Assembly (NCBI GenBank): GCA_964387685.1
Contig: CAYLXK010000020.1
Span: 44,533 to 108,532, forward strand
DNA: 64,000 bases
Source of the DNA: Bryobacter sp964387685
GTDB taxonomy: Bacteria > Acidobacteriota > Terriglobia > Bryobacterales > Bryobacteraceae
Reading direction: 5' to 3'
The notes beneath the pieces were generated by a model that saw nothing but the letters and a program-made list of their open reading frames with translations, was not told the origin of the DNA and did no database searches. This document shows, in pieces, positions 52,516 through 60,566 of this stretch (positions are counted from its first letter, which is position 1; each line of letters opens with the position of its first letter). A program made the position numbers and the translations under genes.

Positions 52516-52564
52516 CTGGTTGAATATTAACTGCGCTCCTCCCGTTAGTCAACCATTTGGTTGA
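52508..52564 (-). promoter_or_regulatory. promoter with two perfect ArsR operators
   Basis: TCAACCATCTGGTTGA (52508-52523) and TCAACCATTTGGTTGA (52549-52564) are two copies of the palindrome TCAACCA-N2-TGGTTGA with centres 41 bases (about four helical turns) apart. On the minus strand TTGACT (52552-52547), a 17-base spacer and TAATAT (52529-52524) form a near-consensus promoter. The upstream site overlaps the -35, and the downstream site covers the transcription start and the ArsR start codon. Confidence 0.8.
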
Positions 52565-52924
52565 TTATTTTTTCGCCGCCTCCAGCATCGCCTTCCACCC
52601 CTCCTCATCCTGCCCCACCGCGATCTTGTGGCCCCCCCGCACCAACGGCAACCGCAGTAGCTTCGGCTCCCGCTCAATCCGCGCCAGAATCTCCGGGTCC
52701 GATAGCCGTAGGTATTTCATCCCCGCCGCCTCGTACTCCTTGCTCTCTTTATCCAGCAGCCCCAGCAGCGTATAACGCTCGATAAAGCGCTTAATCTCCC
52801 CCGCCGCCATCGGCTTCACCTTCAAATCGACGTAATGAATCTCCACCCGCCGCTCCTTGAAGAACCGCTCCGCCGCCCGCGTCGCCTGGGAACTCTTCAC
52901 TCCAAATATCTGCACGCTCGCCAT
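52565..52924 (-). CDS. ArsC/Spx-family thioredoxin-fold protein lacking the catalytic cysteine
   Basis: The 119-residue protein has the ArsC-like order: a first strand VQIFGV, then KSSQATRAAERFFKERRVEIHYVDLK in part, FIERYTLLGLLDKESKEYEAAG in part, and EPKLLRLPLVRGGHKIAVGQDEEGW. Where arsenate reductases have the active CxxS/CxxxxxR cysteine after the first strand, this protein has Ser-Ser, so redox catalysis is unlikely. Spx-like protein binding is one alternative. AAGGAAG precedes the ATG. Its stop is adjacent to the upstream ArsR operator. Confidence 0.8.
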   Translation of the reverse strand: MASVQIFGVKSSQATRAAERFFKERRVEIHYVDLKVKPMAAGEIKRFIERYTLLGLLDKESKEYEAAGMKYLRLSDPEILARIEREPKLLRLPLVRGGHKIAVGQDEEGWKAMLEAAKK

Positions 52925-52937
52925 CTTCCTTTGAGTC

Positions 52938-52943
52938 TATTCT
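52938..52943 (+). promoter_or_regulatory. -10 element for the AlkC-like gene
   Basis: TATTCT ends six bases before the GTG at 52950. On the opposite strand an overlapping TAGACT (52939-52934) faces the ArsC-like gene. The two promoters thus share bases. Confidence 0.45.
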
Positions 52944-52949
52944 CAAGAT

Positions 52950-54062
52950 GTGGCGGACACCCTCAAGTCTCTCTTCGGCCCTCCCATCGCGCACCGGCTC
53001 GCCGAAGACCTCCTTCTCGTTGATCCGGAATTCCCCTCCCATGCTTTCCTTGCCCAAGCCCTCGACGGCTATGAAGACCTAAACCTCCTCGATCGCGGCG
53101 CCCACCTCGCCCGTGCCCTCGCCGCCCATCTGCCCCCTTACCCCGAAGCTATCCGCCTCCTCTTGGCTTCCCTCCGCCGCGACCTCCCGCTCCCCTACGC
53201 CGGCACCGGGATGGCCAGCTTTTACTACCTCCCCCACACCCGCTTCGTCTCCGATTTCGGCCTCGACCATTTCGACGCCTCGATGCACGCCAACTACGTC
53301 CTTACTCAGGTCTTCACCGCCGAAGCTAGCATCCGCCCCTTTCTCGAACGCTACCCCGAAGCCACCCTCGCTCGTCTTGAAACTTGGACCCGCGACCCCA
53401 ATCACCACGTCCGACGCCTGGTCTCCGAAGGCACCCGCACCCGCCTCCCCTGGTCCAGCCGTCTCAAGCAATTCCAAAAAGACCCCACCCCCGTCCTCGC
53501 CCTTCTCGATTGCCTCAAGGACGACCCCGAACTCTACGTTCGCCGCTCCGTCGCCAACAACCTCAATGACATCGGCAAGGATAATCCCGCGGCCCTGATC
53601 GCCACCGCCAAGTCCTGGCTCAAAGACGCAACGCCCGAGCGCCGCTGGATCGTCCACCACGCTCTTCGCTCCCAGATCAAAGCAGCCTCCCCGGCCGCCC
53701 TCGCCCTCCTTGGCTTCGGCAAGGCGGCTCCCGTCACGGTCGAGGCGGTGCGCTTCCTTCCCGCCCGCCCTCGCATCGGTTCCACCATTTGCCTCGAATT
53801 TACCCTAAAAAATTCCGGGAAAACCCGAGCCGCCGTGCTGGCCGATCTGCGCGTCTTTTTTGTCAAAGCCAGCGGTCAAAGTAGCCCCAAGGTTTTCAAA
53901 CTCAAAAGCCTCTCCCTGTCCGCCGGCCAAAGCATGTCCATCGGCAAGAGCATTTCCCTTGCGCAACTCACCACCCGTAAACATTACCCCGGCGCTCACC
54001 GCGTCGAACTCATTCTTAACGGCCGCACCGTCCCCCTCGGTCAATTCCAGTTGCTTCCCTAA
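52950..54062 (+). CDS. AlkC/AlkD-like HEAT-repeat DNA alkylation repair protein with C-terminal beta domain
   Basis: The 370-residue protein has a HEAT-repeat solenoid (residues about 35-255): FLAQALDGYEDLNLLDRGAHLARAL in part, WTRDPNHHVRRLVSEGTRTRLPW in part, DDPELYVRRSVANNLNDIGKDNP in part, and ERRWIVHHALR. This is the pattern of alkyl-purine DNA glycosylases of the AlkC/AlkD group. The last 105 residues are a beta-sandwich-like domain (STICLEFTLKNSGKTRA, HRVELILNG), as in AlkC, where an Ig-like domain helps grip DNA. GTG 52950 is chosen by frame conservation and its distance from TATTCT. Confidence 0.82.
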   Translation: MADTLKSLFGPPIAHRLAEDLLLVDPEFPSHAFLAQALDGYEDLNLLDRGAHLARALAAHLPPYPEAIRLLLASLRRDLPLPYAGTGMASFYYLPHTRFVSDFGLDHFDASMHANYVLTQVFTAEASIRPFLERYPEATLARLETWTRDPNHHVRRLVSEGTRTRLPWSSRLKQFQKDPTPVLALLDCLKDDPELYVRRSVANNLNDIGKDNPAALIATAKSWLKDATPERRWIVHHALRSQIKAASPAALALLGFGKAAPVTVEAVRFLPARPRIGSTICLEFTLKNSGKTRAAVLADLRVFFVKASGQSSPKVFKLKSLSLSAGQSMSIGKSISLAQLTTRKHYPGAHRVELILNGRTVPLGQFQLLP

Positions 54063-54075
54063 GGAGCTCTCCTTC

Positions 54076-55161
54076 ATGCCCGACCTCGACAACTTTATCC
54101 GCGCCGCTAAATCCAACGGTGCTACCGATTCCTTCCTCGTCGATCTCCTCCGCCAGAAAGGCTGGCCCGAACGCACCATTTACGAAACGCTCGGCCGTCT
54201 CTACTCGGAGTCCACCGGCCAACCGCTGCCCCAGCCCCCCAACACCATGGAAGCCGCCCGCGAAGCCTTCTTCCACCTTTTGGCCTTCGGCACGCTCGCA
54301 TCCTGGGTCTTCGCGATCGGCTCCATCTGGTTCACCATGATCGATTATTGGTTGCCCGATCCCACCGTCGCGGGCTACCGCAATTGGGCCCTCCGCCAGG
54401 TCAGTTGGCAAATAGCGGCCATCCTCGTCTCTTTCCCCGTCTTTGCCCTCGCTACTCGCAGCATTTTGGCCGACATGAGTGCCAATCCCGAAAAGGCCGC
54501 TAGCGGCGTCCGGCGTTGGCTCACCAACATCGCCCTCCTGGTAGCGGCGCTCGTCTTCATCGGAGATCTCGTCACCTTTGTCGCTGTTTTCCTCCAGGGC
54601 GAACTCACTACCCGATTCGTCGCCAAATCCGCCGTCATCCTGCTGCTTTCGGGGTCGGTCTTCGCTTACTACACCCGCGGCCTCGGCAACCGCGAAACTC
54701 TCCCCGCCGCCGGTTGGCACCGCCGCTTCGCCCTCATCGCCGCCGCTCTCATTACGGTCACCATTGCCGTCGGTTTCTGGAAGACTGGTTCTCCCGCCCA
54801 GCAGCGTCTGCTCTCCGAAGACCGCCGCCGCCTCCAGGACCTCTCCCGCATCTCCTCGGCCATCACCAGCAAGTGGATGTCTAAATCCAAGGAAGAAGAG
54901 CGCCGCATGCCCCAATCTCTAGCCGAACTCAATACCCTTCCCGGCGCCGCGCAACTCATGCTCAAAGACCCCTTTTCCGGCCAGCCCTACGAATACCGGC
55001 CCCAACAAGACGCCCGCTACGAACTCTGCGCCGTTTTCCGTCTCCCCTCGGAAGTCCCGCCCCCCGGCCAACCGGCCACCTTTTGGGACCACCCCGCGGG
55101 ACGCCATTGCTTTGCCCTCGAGGCCACCAACACCGCGTACTACATCGACAATCGCTATTAG
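54076..55161 (+). CDS. DUF5671 membrane protein
   Basis: The 361-residue product has a soluble N-terminal helical segment (DNFIRAAKSNGATDSFLVDLL, as in short DUF5671-associated regions), then five or six membrane helices beginning FFHLLAFGTLASWVFAIGSIW in part. A soluble C-terminal part (SLAELNTLPGAA, GQPYEYRPQQDARYELCAVF in part) follows. Function is unknown. AAGGAG ten bases before ATG 54076 decides the start. It follows the AlkC-like gene by 13 bases, and the methyltransferase gene follows by 4 bases, so the three are likely an operon. Confidence 0.85.
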   Translation: MPDLDNFIRAAKSNGATDSFLVDLLRQKGWPERTIYETLGRLYSESTGQPLPQPPNTMEAAREAFFHLLAFGTLASWVFAIGSIWFTMIDYWLPDPTVAGYRNWALRQVSWQIAAILVSFPVFALATRSILADMSANPEKAASGVRRWLTNIALLVAALVFIGDLVTFVAVFLQGELTTRFVAKSAVILLLSGSVFAYYTRGLGNRETLPAAGWHRRFALIAAALITVTIAVGFWKTGSPAQQRLLSEDRRRLQDLSRISSAITSKWMSKSKEEERRMPQSLAELNTLPGAAQLMLKDPFSGQPYEYRPQQDARYELCAVFRLPSEVPPPGQPATFWDHPAGRHCFALEATNTAYYIDNRY

Positions 55162-55165
55162 TTCT

Positions 55166-55882
55166 ATGCCCGCCCCGCGACTCTACTCGGACCTAGCCCA
55201 TTGGTGGCCTCTCCTGTCTCCCCCTTCGGAGTATGAGGAAGAGGCCGCCGACTTGCTCCCTCTGCTGGAGCCTTCCGACCCCCACCAAACCTTGCTCGAA
55301 CTGGGCTCCGGCGGCGGTAGCCTCGCCTTCCACCTCCAAGCTCACTTCCAGCTCACCCTCACCGACCTCTCTCCCCAGATGCTCGCCGTCAGTCGCGCCC
55401 TCAATCCGGCTTGCGAACACATCGTGGGCGACATGACCTCGATCCGCCTCGGCCGCCTCTTTGACCGCGTCCTCATCCACGACGCCATCATGTACGCGAC
55501 CACCGAATCCGCCTTGCGCTCCACCCTCGAAACCGCCTCTGTTCATTGCCGCCCCGGCGGCCTCGTCGTTGCGGTCCCAGACTATGTCAAGGAAGGCTTC
55601 GCCCCTACCACGGACTGCGGCGGCCATGACGGCCTCGATGGCCGCGCCCTCCGCTATCTCGAATGGACTTATGACCCCGACCCCTCGGACTCCCACGCCG
55701 AAATGGTCTTCGCCTTCCTCCTGCGCAGCCCCTCCGGCCAAACCAGGGTCGAACAAGACCCCCACCGCTTCGGCCTCTTCCCCCGTCAGATCTGGCTTGA
55801 CACTCTCGAAGCCTGCGGCCTCTCTCCCCGCATCCACTCTGACCCCTGGGACCGCGAAGTCTTCGTCTGCCTCAAACGCTAA
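55166..55882 (+). CDS. class I SAM-dependent methyltransferase
   Basis: The 238-residue enzyme has RLYSDLAHWWPLLSPPSEYEEEA in part, motif I LLELGSGGGSLAFHL, LTLTDLSPQMLAVSRALNP, VGDMTSIRLGRLFDRVLIHDA in part, and HCRPGGLVVAVPDY. The opening and the acidic post-I region resemble small-molecule methyltransferases of the UbiE/COQ5-like group. ATG 55166 is 4 bases after the DUF5671 stop. It converges on the PIN gene with an 11-base overlap. Confidence 0.88.
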   Translation: MPAPRLYSDLAHWWPLLSPPSEYEEEAADLLPLLEPSDPHQTLLELGSGGGSLAFHLQAHFQLTLTDLSPQMLAVSRALNPACEHIVGDMTSIRLGRLFDRVLIHDAIMYATTESALRSTLETASVHCRPGGLVVAVPDYVKEGFAPTTDCGGHDGLDGRALRYLEWTYDPDPSDSHAEMVFAFLLRSPSGQTRVEQDPHRFGLFPRQIWLDTLEACGLSPRIHSDPWDREVFVCLKR

Positions 55883-56312
55883 GCGCACCCAGCCACCGCA
55901 CTGGAAAGCGCGCCCCCAGCGCATTCACCAGCCGTTCATCGGCTGTCACCATATCAACTTTCGTCCGGATGGCAAGCACAACATAAATCGAGTCGTAAAT
56001 CGTTCGGTCAAACTCAATCGCCAGAGCGAATGCGTCGGCGAGTAATTCGCCGCTGGGAAAACTGGGAATATTCGATTCTTGAATTCCCGCTATGGCCCGC
56101 TTGGCGCTTTCTTTGTCGATCCGGCGGGTACGCACTGCCTTCCAAAAAATGCTGCCGTATTCAATCCAGAACAGGTCCGGAACGATCAGTCCAACCTCGC
56201 CACGCAGGTAGGCGCTTTGCAGCGCCAACGCCTCCTCACGGTACCGTTCACCCTCTGCCGGAAGCGCCCATTTTGCGGCCACCGAGGCGTCGAGCACGTA
56301 GGCTAGCCTCAA
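55872..56312 (-). CDS. PIN-domain ribonuclease toxin (VapC type)
   Basis: The 146-residue protein has the PIN acidic quartet: D in AYVLDASVAAKWALP, the glutamate in LFWIEYGSIFW, D in RTIYDSIYVVLAIR and D in MVTADERLVN. These coordinate Mg for RNA cleavage. Its TTG start (56312) overlaps the antitoxin stop as TTGA, preceded by GGGAGG, so it is translated by coupling. The frame is open farther upstream but only as a shadow of the antitoxin. Confidence 0.9.
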   Translation of the reverse strand: MRLAYVLDASVAAKWALPAEGERYREEALALQSAYLRGEVGLIVPDLFWIEYGSIFWKAVRTRRIDKESAKRAIAGIQESNIPSFPSGELLADAFALAIEFDRTIYDSIYVVLAIRTKVDMVTADERLVNALGARFPVRWLGALSV

Positions 56313-56560
56313 CGCTCCCGATCCTCCCTCAACATTTCCTCTGCAGAAGGAAAAGGGCCTGGGCTTAAAGGGGCAGCCGAACTTAGCTCGAGCATCCGAT
56401 TGAACCACTCCTTTCGCCGCTCCAATTCGGCAGCCGTAGGCACATTCGATTTCAGGAGGGACAGTACCTCAGCCGAGATGGAATTTCGGTGACGCTTCGC
56501 TCTCTCCCGCAACGCCTCATAAAGATCATCGGGTACATTTTCGACGTATAGGGTTGCCAT
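56309..56560 (-). CDS. ribbon-helix-helix antitoxin (FitA/VapB type)
   Basis: The 83-residue antitoxin has an N-terminal Arc/FitA-type ribbon-helix-helix (ATLYVENVPDDLYEALRERA, then KRHRNSISAEVLSLL) for DNA binding and an acidic C-terminal tail (PFPSAEEMLREDRER) that would cover the toxin active site. It is first in a two-gene operon. The ATG at 56560 is six bases after TAGGCT, so the message is probably leaderless. Confidence 0.9.
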   Translation of the reverse strand: MATLYVENVPDDLYEALRERAKRHRNSISAEVLSLLKSNVPTAAELERRKEWFNRMLELSSAAPLSPGPFPSAEEMLREDRER

Positions 56561-56566
56561 AGTCTC

Positions 56567-56572
56567 AGCCTA
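56567..56572 (-). promoter_or_regulatory. -10 element of the toxin-antitoxin operon
   Basis: TAGGCT on the minus strand ends six bases before the antitoxin ATG, the same hexamer and spacing as at 25656-25661. No -35 is evident. Confidence 0.45.
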
Positions 56573-56580
56573 GCACTCCC

Positions 56581-59148
56581 CTAGTCCTCCCGCAAAATCG
56601 CCAGCGGCTTCTGCCCCAAGATCCGCGCGCTCGCCGCCCACCCTGCCAAATTCGCCAGAATCGCCGAACCCAGCACCGAAATCGCCAGCGCCTGCCACTG
56701 GAAGTTGAATTCGGCGTCCGTAAAAAAGCGCTTCAAAAGCAGCCAGGTAAACCCCGTCGCCAGCACCGAGCCCAAGACCCCCGCCGCGCCTCCGAGCAAA
56801 AGGAACTCGACGCTGAAGATCCCGGCGATCTTTTGCCTGGTGCCTCCAAAGGTCTTCAGAATCACCACCTCACGAATGCGCCGGAATCGGGTCCCCGCCA
56901 CGCTCGCCGCCAGAATAACCACGCCTCCCAAGATCGCAAACGCCGAGATAAAGCGGATCACCACCGCCACCTGGTCCACTACCTCCTGGATGATGTCCAG
57001 CACATCGGCAATGTTCACTACGCTAATCGTCGGGTACTGGGCGTAGAGCGCCGCCTGCATTTGCCCCACATTGGCCGTCTTGACGCGCGCCCCCGCAAAG
57101 TAGATCACCGGCAGCCCCTCGAGCGTCGTCGAGTCAAAGATGAACTCCTGGGTCGCCCCGGCGCGCACCGATTCCTGCCGGTAGGTCGCCCGCACAGTCG
57201 AGCGGAAGTTGCGCCCGCTGGCCGTCCAGTCCAGCGTTGCCCCCGGACCGATTTTCAGTACCTTCGCGGTCTCATCGGTGATGGCCACCTGGCCCGTCTG
57301 CGCCGGGTCGAACCACTTCCCGCTCAGCAGCTTCGTACCCTGCGGCTGCTTGGCGTTCCAGGTCACGCTCCGCGTCTGCAGAAAGCGCCGCGTGAAGCCC
57401 TTCAGCTCCAGCTTCTCGATCGCCACACCGTCCACGTGCGTGATCCGCGCCGCGACCGAGGGAATCAACTCCACACCCTTCTCAACGCCGGGCTGCGCGT
57501 TGACGAGCTTGGTCACGCCGTCCTTCAGCGGCTCCGTGATATCGATCAGAAATACATTGGGCATCCCCGGCGGGGCAGCCTCGGCGATCTCCGTCAATAA
57601 AGAATGCTGCACCAGATAGATGGTCAGCGTGAACATCACCCCGATGCCGATCGAAACCAGCACCGCTTCCGCTTGATTGCCCGGCCGGTATAGGTTCGCC
57701 AAGCCATGCCGCAGGCTGCCACGCGTCAACGGCGATAGGCGCCGAATGCCCCGCAGCAGCAGCCAAGCGAAACCGGCCAGAATCAGCAGGCTCACCGCCA
57801 GGCCGCCCGAAAACCAGCCGCCCAACCGGATCGCATCTTCGAGCTTCGAACCCACCAGCCAACCCGCCAGCAGGCCAATCCCACCCAGAATCACCACCCC
57901 CGAGGCCAAGGCCACCCGCCCCTGCCGCCAGCGCTCGCTCCAACTGGGCTTCGAGCCTTCCATATCGCGCCGGAAGATTGCGTTCGGCTTGATGTCCCGG
58001 ATGCTTAAAAGCGGCGGCAGCGTGAACAGCAGCGTGCTCAGGATTCCCGCCACCAGTCCCTGCAGCATGCTCGGCCAGTCAAAGTAGAACTCCGGCCGCA
58101 ACTGGAAATAGCGCTCGATCAGGCTCGGAAAGGCCACCTGCACCAGAGCTCCAAAAACGATCCCCACTAGCCCGCCCAGGACGCCCAAGGCCAGCGTCTG
58201 CATCAGGTAAATACGGATAATCTGGCCTGAGCGCGCGCCAAGGCACTTCATGACGGCAATTGAGTCCAGGCGCTGCTGCAAGTGGGAGTTCATCGCCATC
58301 GCCACGCCCAGGGCGCCAATGATCAGGGCCACCAGGCTAACCAGGCTCAGAAAGCTGGTCGCCCGGTCGAGGCCGCGCGTGATCAGCGGGTGCGTCTCCC
58401 GATAGTCCGTCACCATCGCGTCGGGAAAAGTTTGCTTCAAATAGTCCCGGGCCTCGGCCACATTCGGGACGCTGGGGTTAGTCGCGGGCAACTTCAACAG
58501 GAAGCGTTGTGCCGCGCGGCTCCCCTCGGCCACCAGCCCCGTTGACTCAAGCGCCACCCGCGACATCATCATCCGCGGGCCCACATTTAGGCTGCCCGTC
58601 ATGCGGTCCGGCTCTTTCTCGACAATTGCCGAGACCCGGAACTCGCGCCCACCGATGCGTATCTGCTGCCCCACGGCCAGCCCCAAGCGCAAGGCCAATT
58701 CCTGTGACAACGCGGCGCAGCTTGGGCACAGCGCCTGCTCCACGGTCAGCTTGGGGGCAAAGACTACCTCGCCGTAAAAGGGATACTCGCCCGGCACCAC
58801 GGCCTTCAAACTCACCAGAACCGGCGTGGGATTGCCGGGTTTCGCGGCCATGGTCACAGTCTCTGTCACTTGCGTCAGCTTCACGCCGCGGCGCTCCAGA
58901 GAGCTCAACGCCTCCTGCTGCTTGGGGTCCGGCTGGACAAAAATTCGTGCTGAGACGTCGCCCGCCATCAGCGTCCGGGCTTCCGAGTTCAACATCCGGC
59001 GAAAGGCCGTCGAGAAGCCGCGCACGCCCGTCAAGGCTCCCACTCCCACGCCCACGGCGAGGATCACAAAAAGGAACTTGAAGCTCGAAGCCCTCGCCTC
59101 GCGCCAGGCGATCTTGCGCGCCGCATCGAAGGTGAAGTTGCCGGTCAC
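56581..59148 (-). CDS. FtsX/YbbP-type ABC transporter permease
   Basis: The 855-residue permease has an N-terminal anchor helix (FKFLFVILAVGVGVGALTG), an extracytoplasmic MacB-like domain (about 50-255) and an FtsX core (SLVSLVALIIGALGVAMAM, SIAVMKCLGARSGQI). A second set of helices, a second external domain and a closing FtsX core (IREVVILKTFGGTRQKI) follow. The duplicated layout is that of YbbP, implicated in moving lipids or lipoproteins rather than ions. Its GTG start overlaps the ATPase stop as GTGA. The divergent GDSL esterase completes a layout like E. coli ybbP-ybbA-tesA. Confidence 0.9.
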   Translation of the reverse strand: MTGNFTFDAARKIAWREARASSFKFLFVILAVGVGVGALTGVRGFSTAFRRMLNSEARTLMAGDVSARIFVQPDPKQQEALSSLERRGVKLTQVTETVTMAAKPGNPTPVLVSLKAVVPGEYPFYGEVVFAPKLTVEQALCPSCAALSQELALRLGLAVGQQIRIGGREFRVSAIVEKEPDRMTGSLNVGPRMMMSRVALESTGLVAEGSRAAQRFLLKLPATNPSVPNVAEARDYLKQTFPDAMVTDYRETHPLITRGLDRATSFLSLVSLVALIIGALGVAMAMNSHLQQRLDSIAVMKCLGARSGQIIRIYLMQTLALGVLGGLVGIVFGALVQVAFPSLIERYFQLRPEFYFDWPSMLQGLVAGILSTLLFTLPPLLSIRDIKPNAIFRRDMEGSKPSWSERWRQGRVALASGVVILGGIGLLAGWLVGSKLEDAIRLGGWFSGGLAVSLLILAGFAWLLLRGIRRLSPLTRGSLRHGLANLYRPGNQAEAVLVSIGIGVMFTLTIYLVQHSLLTEIAEAAPPGMPNVFLIDITEPLKDGVTKLVNAQPGVEKGVELIPSVAARITHVDGVAIEKLELKGFTRRFLQTRSVTWNAKQPQGTKLLSGKWFDPAQTGQVAITDETAKVLKIGPGATLDWTASGRNFRSTVRATYRQESVRAGATQEFIFDSTTLEGLPVIYFAGARVKTANVGQMQAALYAQYPTISVVNIADVLDIIQEVVDQVAVVIRFISAFAILGGVVILAASVAGTRFRRIREVVILKTFGGTRQKIAGIFSVEFLLLGGAAGVLGSVLATGFTWLLLKRFFTDAEFNFQWQALAISVLGSAILANLAGWAASARILGQKPLAILRED

Positions 59149-59846
59149 TCCGCCTCCCCTACCGTCACATCGCTCACCACCAACCCATCGCGCAAGCTGA
59201 TTACGCGATCGGCCTTGTTGGCCAATTCCTTATCGTGCGTCACCATAACCAGCGTGGTCGCGTTCTCGCGGTTCATCTTGAGCAGGAGGTCGAGAACCAG
59301 TTGTCCATTGGTCGTATCGAGGTTTCCCGTAGGCTCGTCGGCCATCAGGATCGGCGGCTTCGTCATAAACGCCCGCGCCAAGGCCACCCGCTGCTGCTCG
59401 CCGCCCGAAAGCTGCACCGGGTAGTGGCTGGCGCGTTCGAGCAGCCCCACCTCTTCCAGCAGAAAACGCGCCCGCTTCGCGCCATCGCCATGCAGGCCGG
59501 TCAGTTCGTGCGGCAGCATCACATTCTCCTCGGCCGTCAAGGTAGGAATCAGCTGGTAGCTCTGGAATACGAAACCGATTTTCTCGCCGCGCACGCGCGC
59601 CATCTCGTCTTCCTTCAGGTTCGTGATGTCGACGCCGTCCAGATGGATCGAACCCGTGGTGGGCGAGTCCAGCCCGGCCAGCAGGCCCAGCAGCGTACTC
59701 TTGCCGCTGCCCGAGGCACCCATGATGGCGACGAACTGCCCGTGCGGGATCGCAAAGGAAATCCCTTTCAGGATCTTCACCACATGCGTGCCAGTGGGGA
59801 TCTCGCGGGTAAGGGAATCGACGCGTATAGCGGAGGGGTTCGACAT
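59145..59846 (-). CDS. ABC transporter ATPase (LolD/YbbA type)
   Basis: The 233-residue ATPase has Walker A GASGSGKSTLLGLLAGLD, Q-loop VFQSYQLIPTLTAEENVMLP, signature LSGGEQQRVALARAF, Walker B ILMADEPTGNLD and switch VMVTHDKEL. It drives the FtsX-type permease downstream (4-base overlap). ATG 59846 (MSNPSAIRV) is the family start; the frame stays open upstream only as an antisense shadow of the esterase gene. Confidence 0.95.
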   Translation of the reverse strand: MSNPSAIRVDSLTREIPTGTHVVKILKGISFAIPHGQFVAIMGASGSGKSTLLGLLAGLDSPTTGSIHLDGVDITNLKEDEMARVRGEKIGFVFQSYQLIPTLTAEENVMLPHELTGLHGDGAKRARFLLEEVGLLERASHYPVQLSGGEQQRVALARAFMTKPPILMADEPTGNLDTTNGQLVLDLLLKMNRENATTLVMVTHDKELANKADRVISLRDGLVVSDVTVGEAE

Positions 59847-59863
59847 GAATGACCTACTTCTCT

Positions 59864-59869
59864 TATTCT
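59864..59869 (+). promoter_or_regulatory. -10 element for the GDSL esterase gene
   Basis: TATTCT ends four bases before an ATG (59874) and seven before the next codon, GTG (59877). The spacing matches the leaderless pattern if translation begins at the GTG. Confidence 0.4.
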
Positions 59870-59876
59870 GGCAATG

Positions 59877-60566
59877 GTGAGACAGCTTTCTTATTTCTCC
59901 TTTGTTACGATTTGTTTCCTGACGCTGGGAGGGTGCGGATCGAAGCCTGCGCCCGAGGCGAGCTTGCGCGATGTACCCATCGAAAAGCCCGCTATGGCCG
60001 AAGCGCCGCCCGACCCTCGGCCCGTCATCGCCTGTTTCGGCGATAGCATTACCGCCGGCTACGGCCTCGAAGCCGGCACCACCTACCCCGACGTATTGCA
60101 GAAGCTGGTAGACGAGGCCGGCTACAAGTACCGGGTGGTGAACCTGGGGATTAGCGGGGATACCACCCAAGGCGCTCTGGACCGCATCAGCACCGTGCTG
60201 GAGCTCAAGCCTAAGGTGACCATTCTCGAGATTGGCGGCAACGACGGCTTGCGCGGCATCTCTCTCTTGCGTACCCGCGACCATTTGGCCCAGCTCGCCG
60301 CGCGGCTGAAATCGAGCGGCAGCAAAGTGCTGATCGCGGGTATCACGCTGCCGCCAAACTATGGCCGAGACTACGTGAGCGCCTTCACCGCCATGTACCC
60401 AGTGGTGGCCAAGAATTCAGGAGACGCCTTCCTGCCATTTGTGCTGGAAGGCCTTTGGAACCAGAAGGGCATGATGCAGGACGATCAAATCCACCCAACC
60501 GCGAAAGGCGCCGAGCGGATGGCCAAAAACATTTTTAAGTCGGTCGCCCCGCTTTTAGAAAAGTAA
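59877..60566 (+). CDS. GDSL/SGNH esterase lipoprotein (TesA-like)
   Basis: The 229-residue lipoprotein has a leader ending in LTLGGC (lipidated cysteine), a Pro/Glu-rich linker, then the SGNH hydrolase: block I ACFGDSITAGYG with S57, block II NLGISGDTTQGAL, block III EIGGNDGLRG and block V DQIHPTAKGAE with the Asp-His pair. It is an arylesterase, thioesterase or lysophospholipase in the periplasm. It is divergent from the YbbA-like ATPase, as tesA is in enterobacteria. The start may also be the ATG at 59874. It converges on the kinase gene with a 32-base overlap. Confidence 0.9.
   Translation: MRQLSYFSFVTICFLTLGGCGSKPAPEASLRDVPIEKPAMAEAPPDPRPVIACFGDSITAGYGLEAGTTYPDVLQKLVDEAGYKYRVVNLGISGDTTQGALDRISTVLELKPKVTILEIGGNDGLRGISLLRTRDHLAQLAARLKSSGSKVLIAGITLPPNYGRDYVSAFTAMYPVVAKNSGDAFLPFVLEGLWNQKGMMQDDQIHPTAKGAERMAKNIFKSVAPLLEK

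Noticed and set aside
59145..60284. N-terminal extension of the ABC ATPase through the esterase gene
   Set aside because: Conserved ATPase sequence starts at MSNPSAIRV (59846); the extension is antisense to a convincing GDSL esterase.
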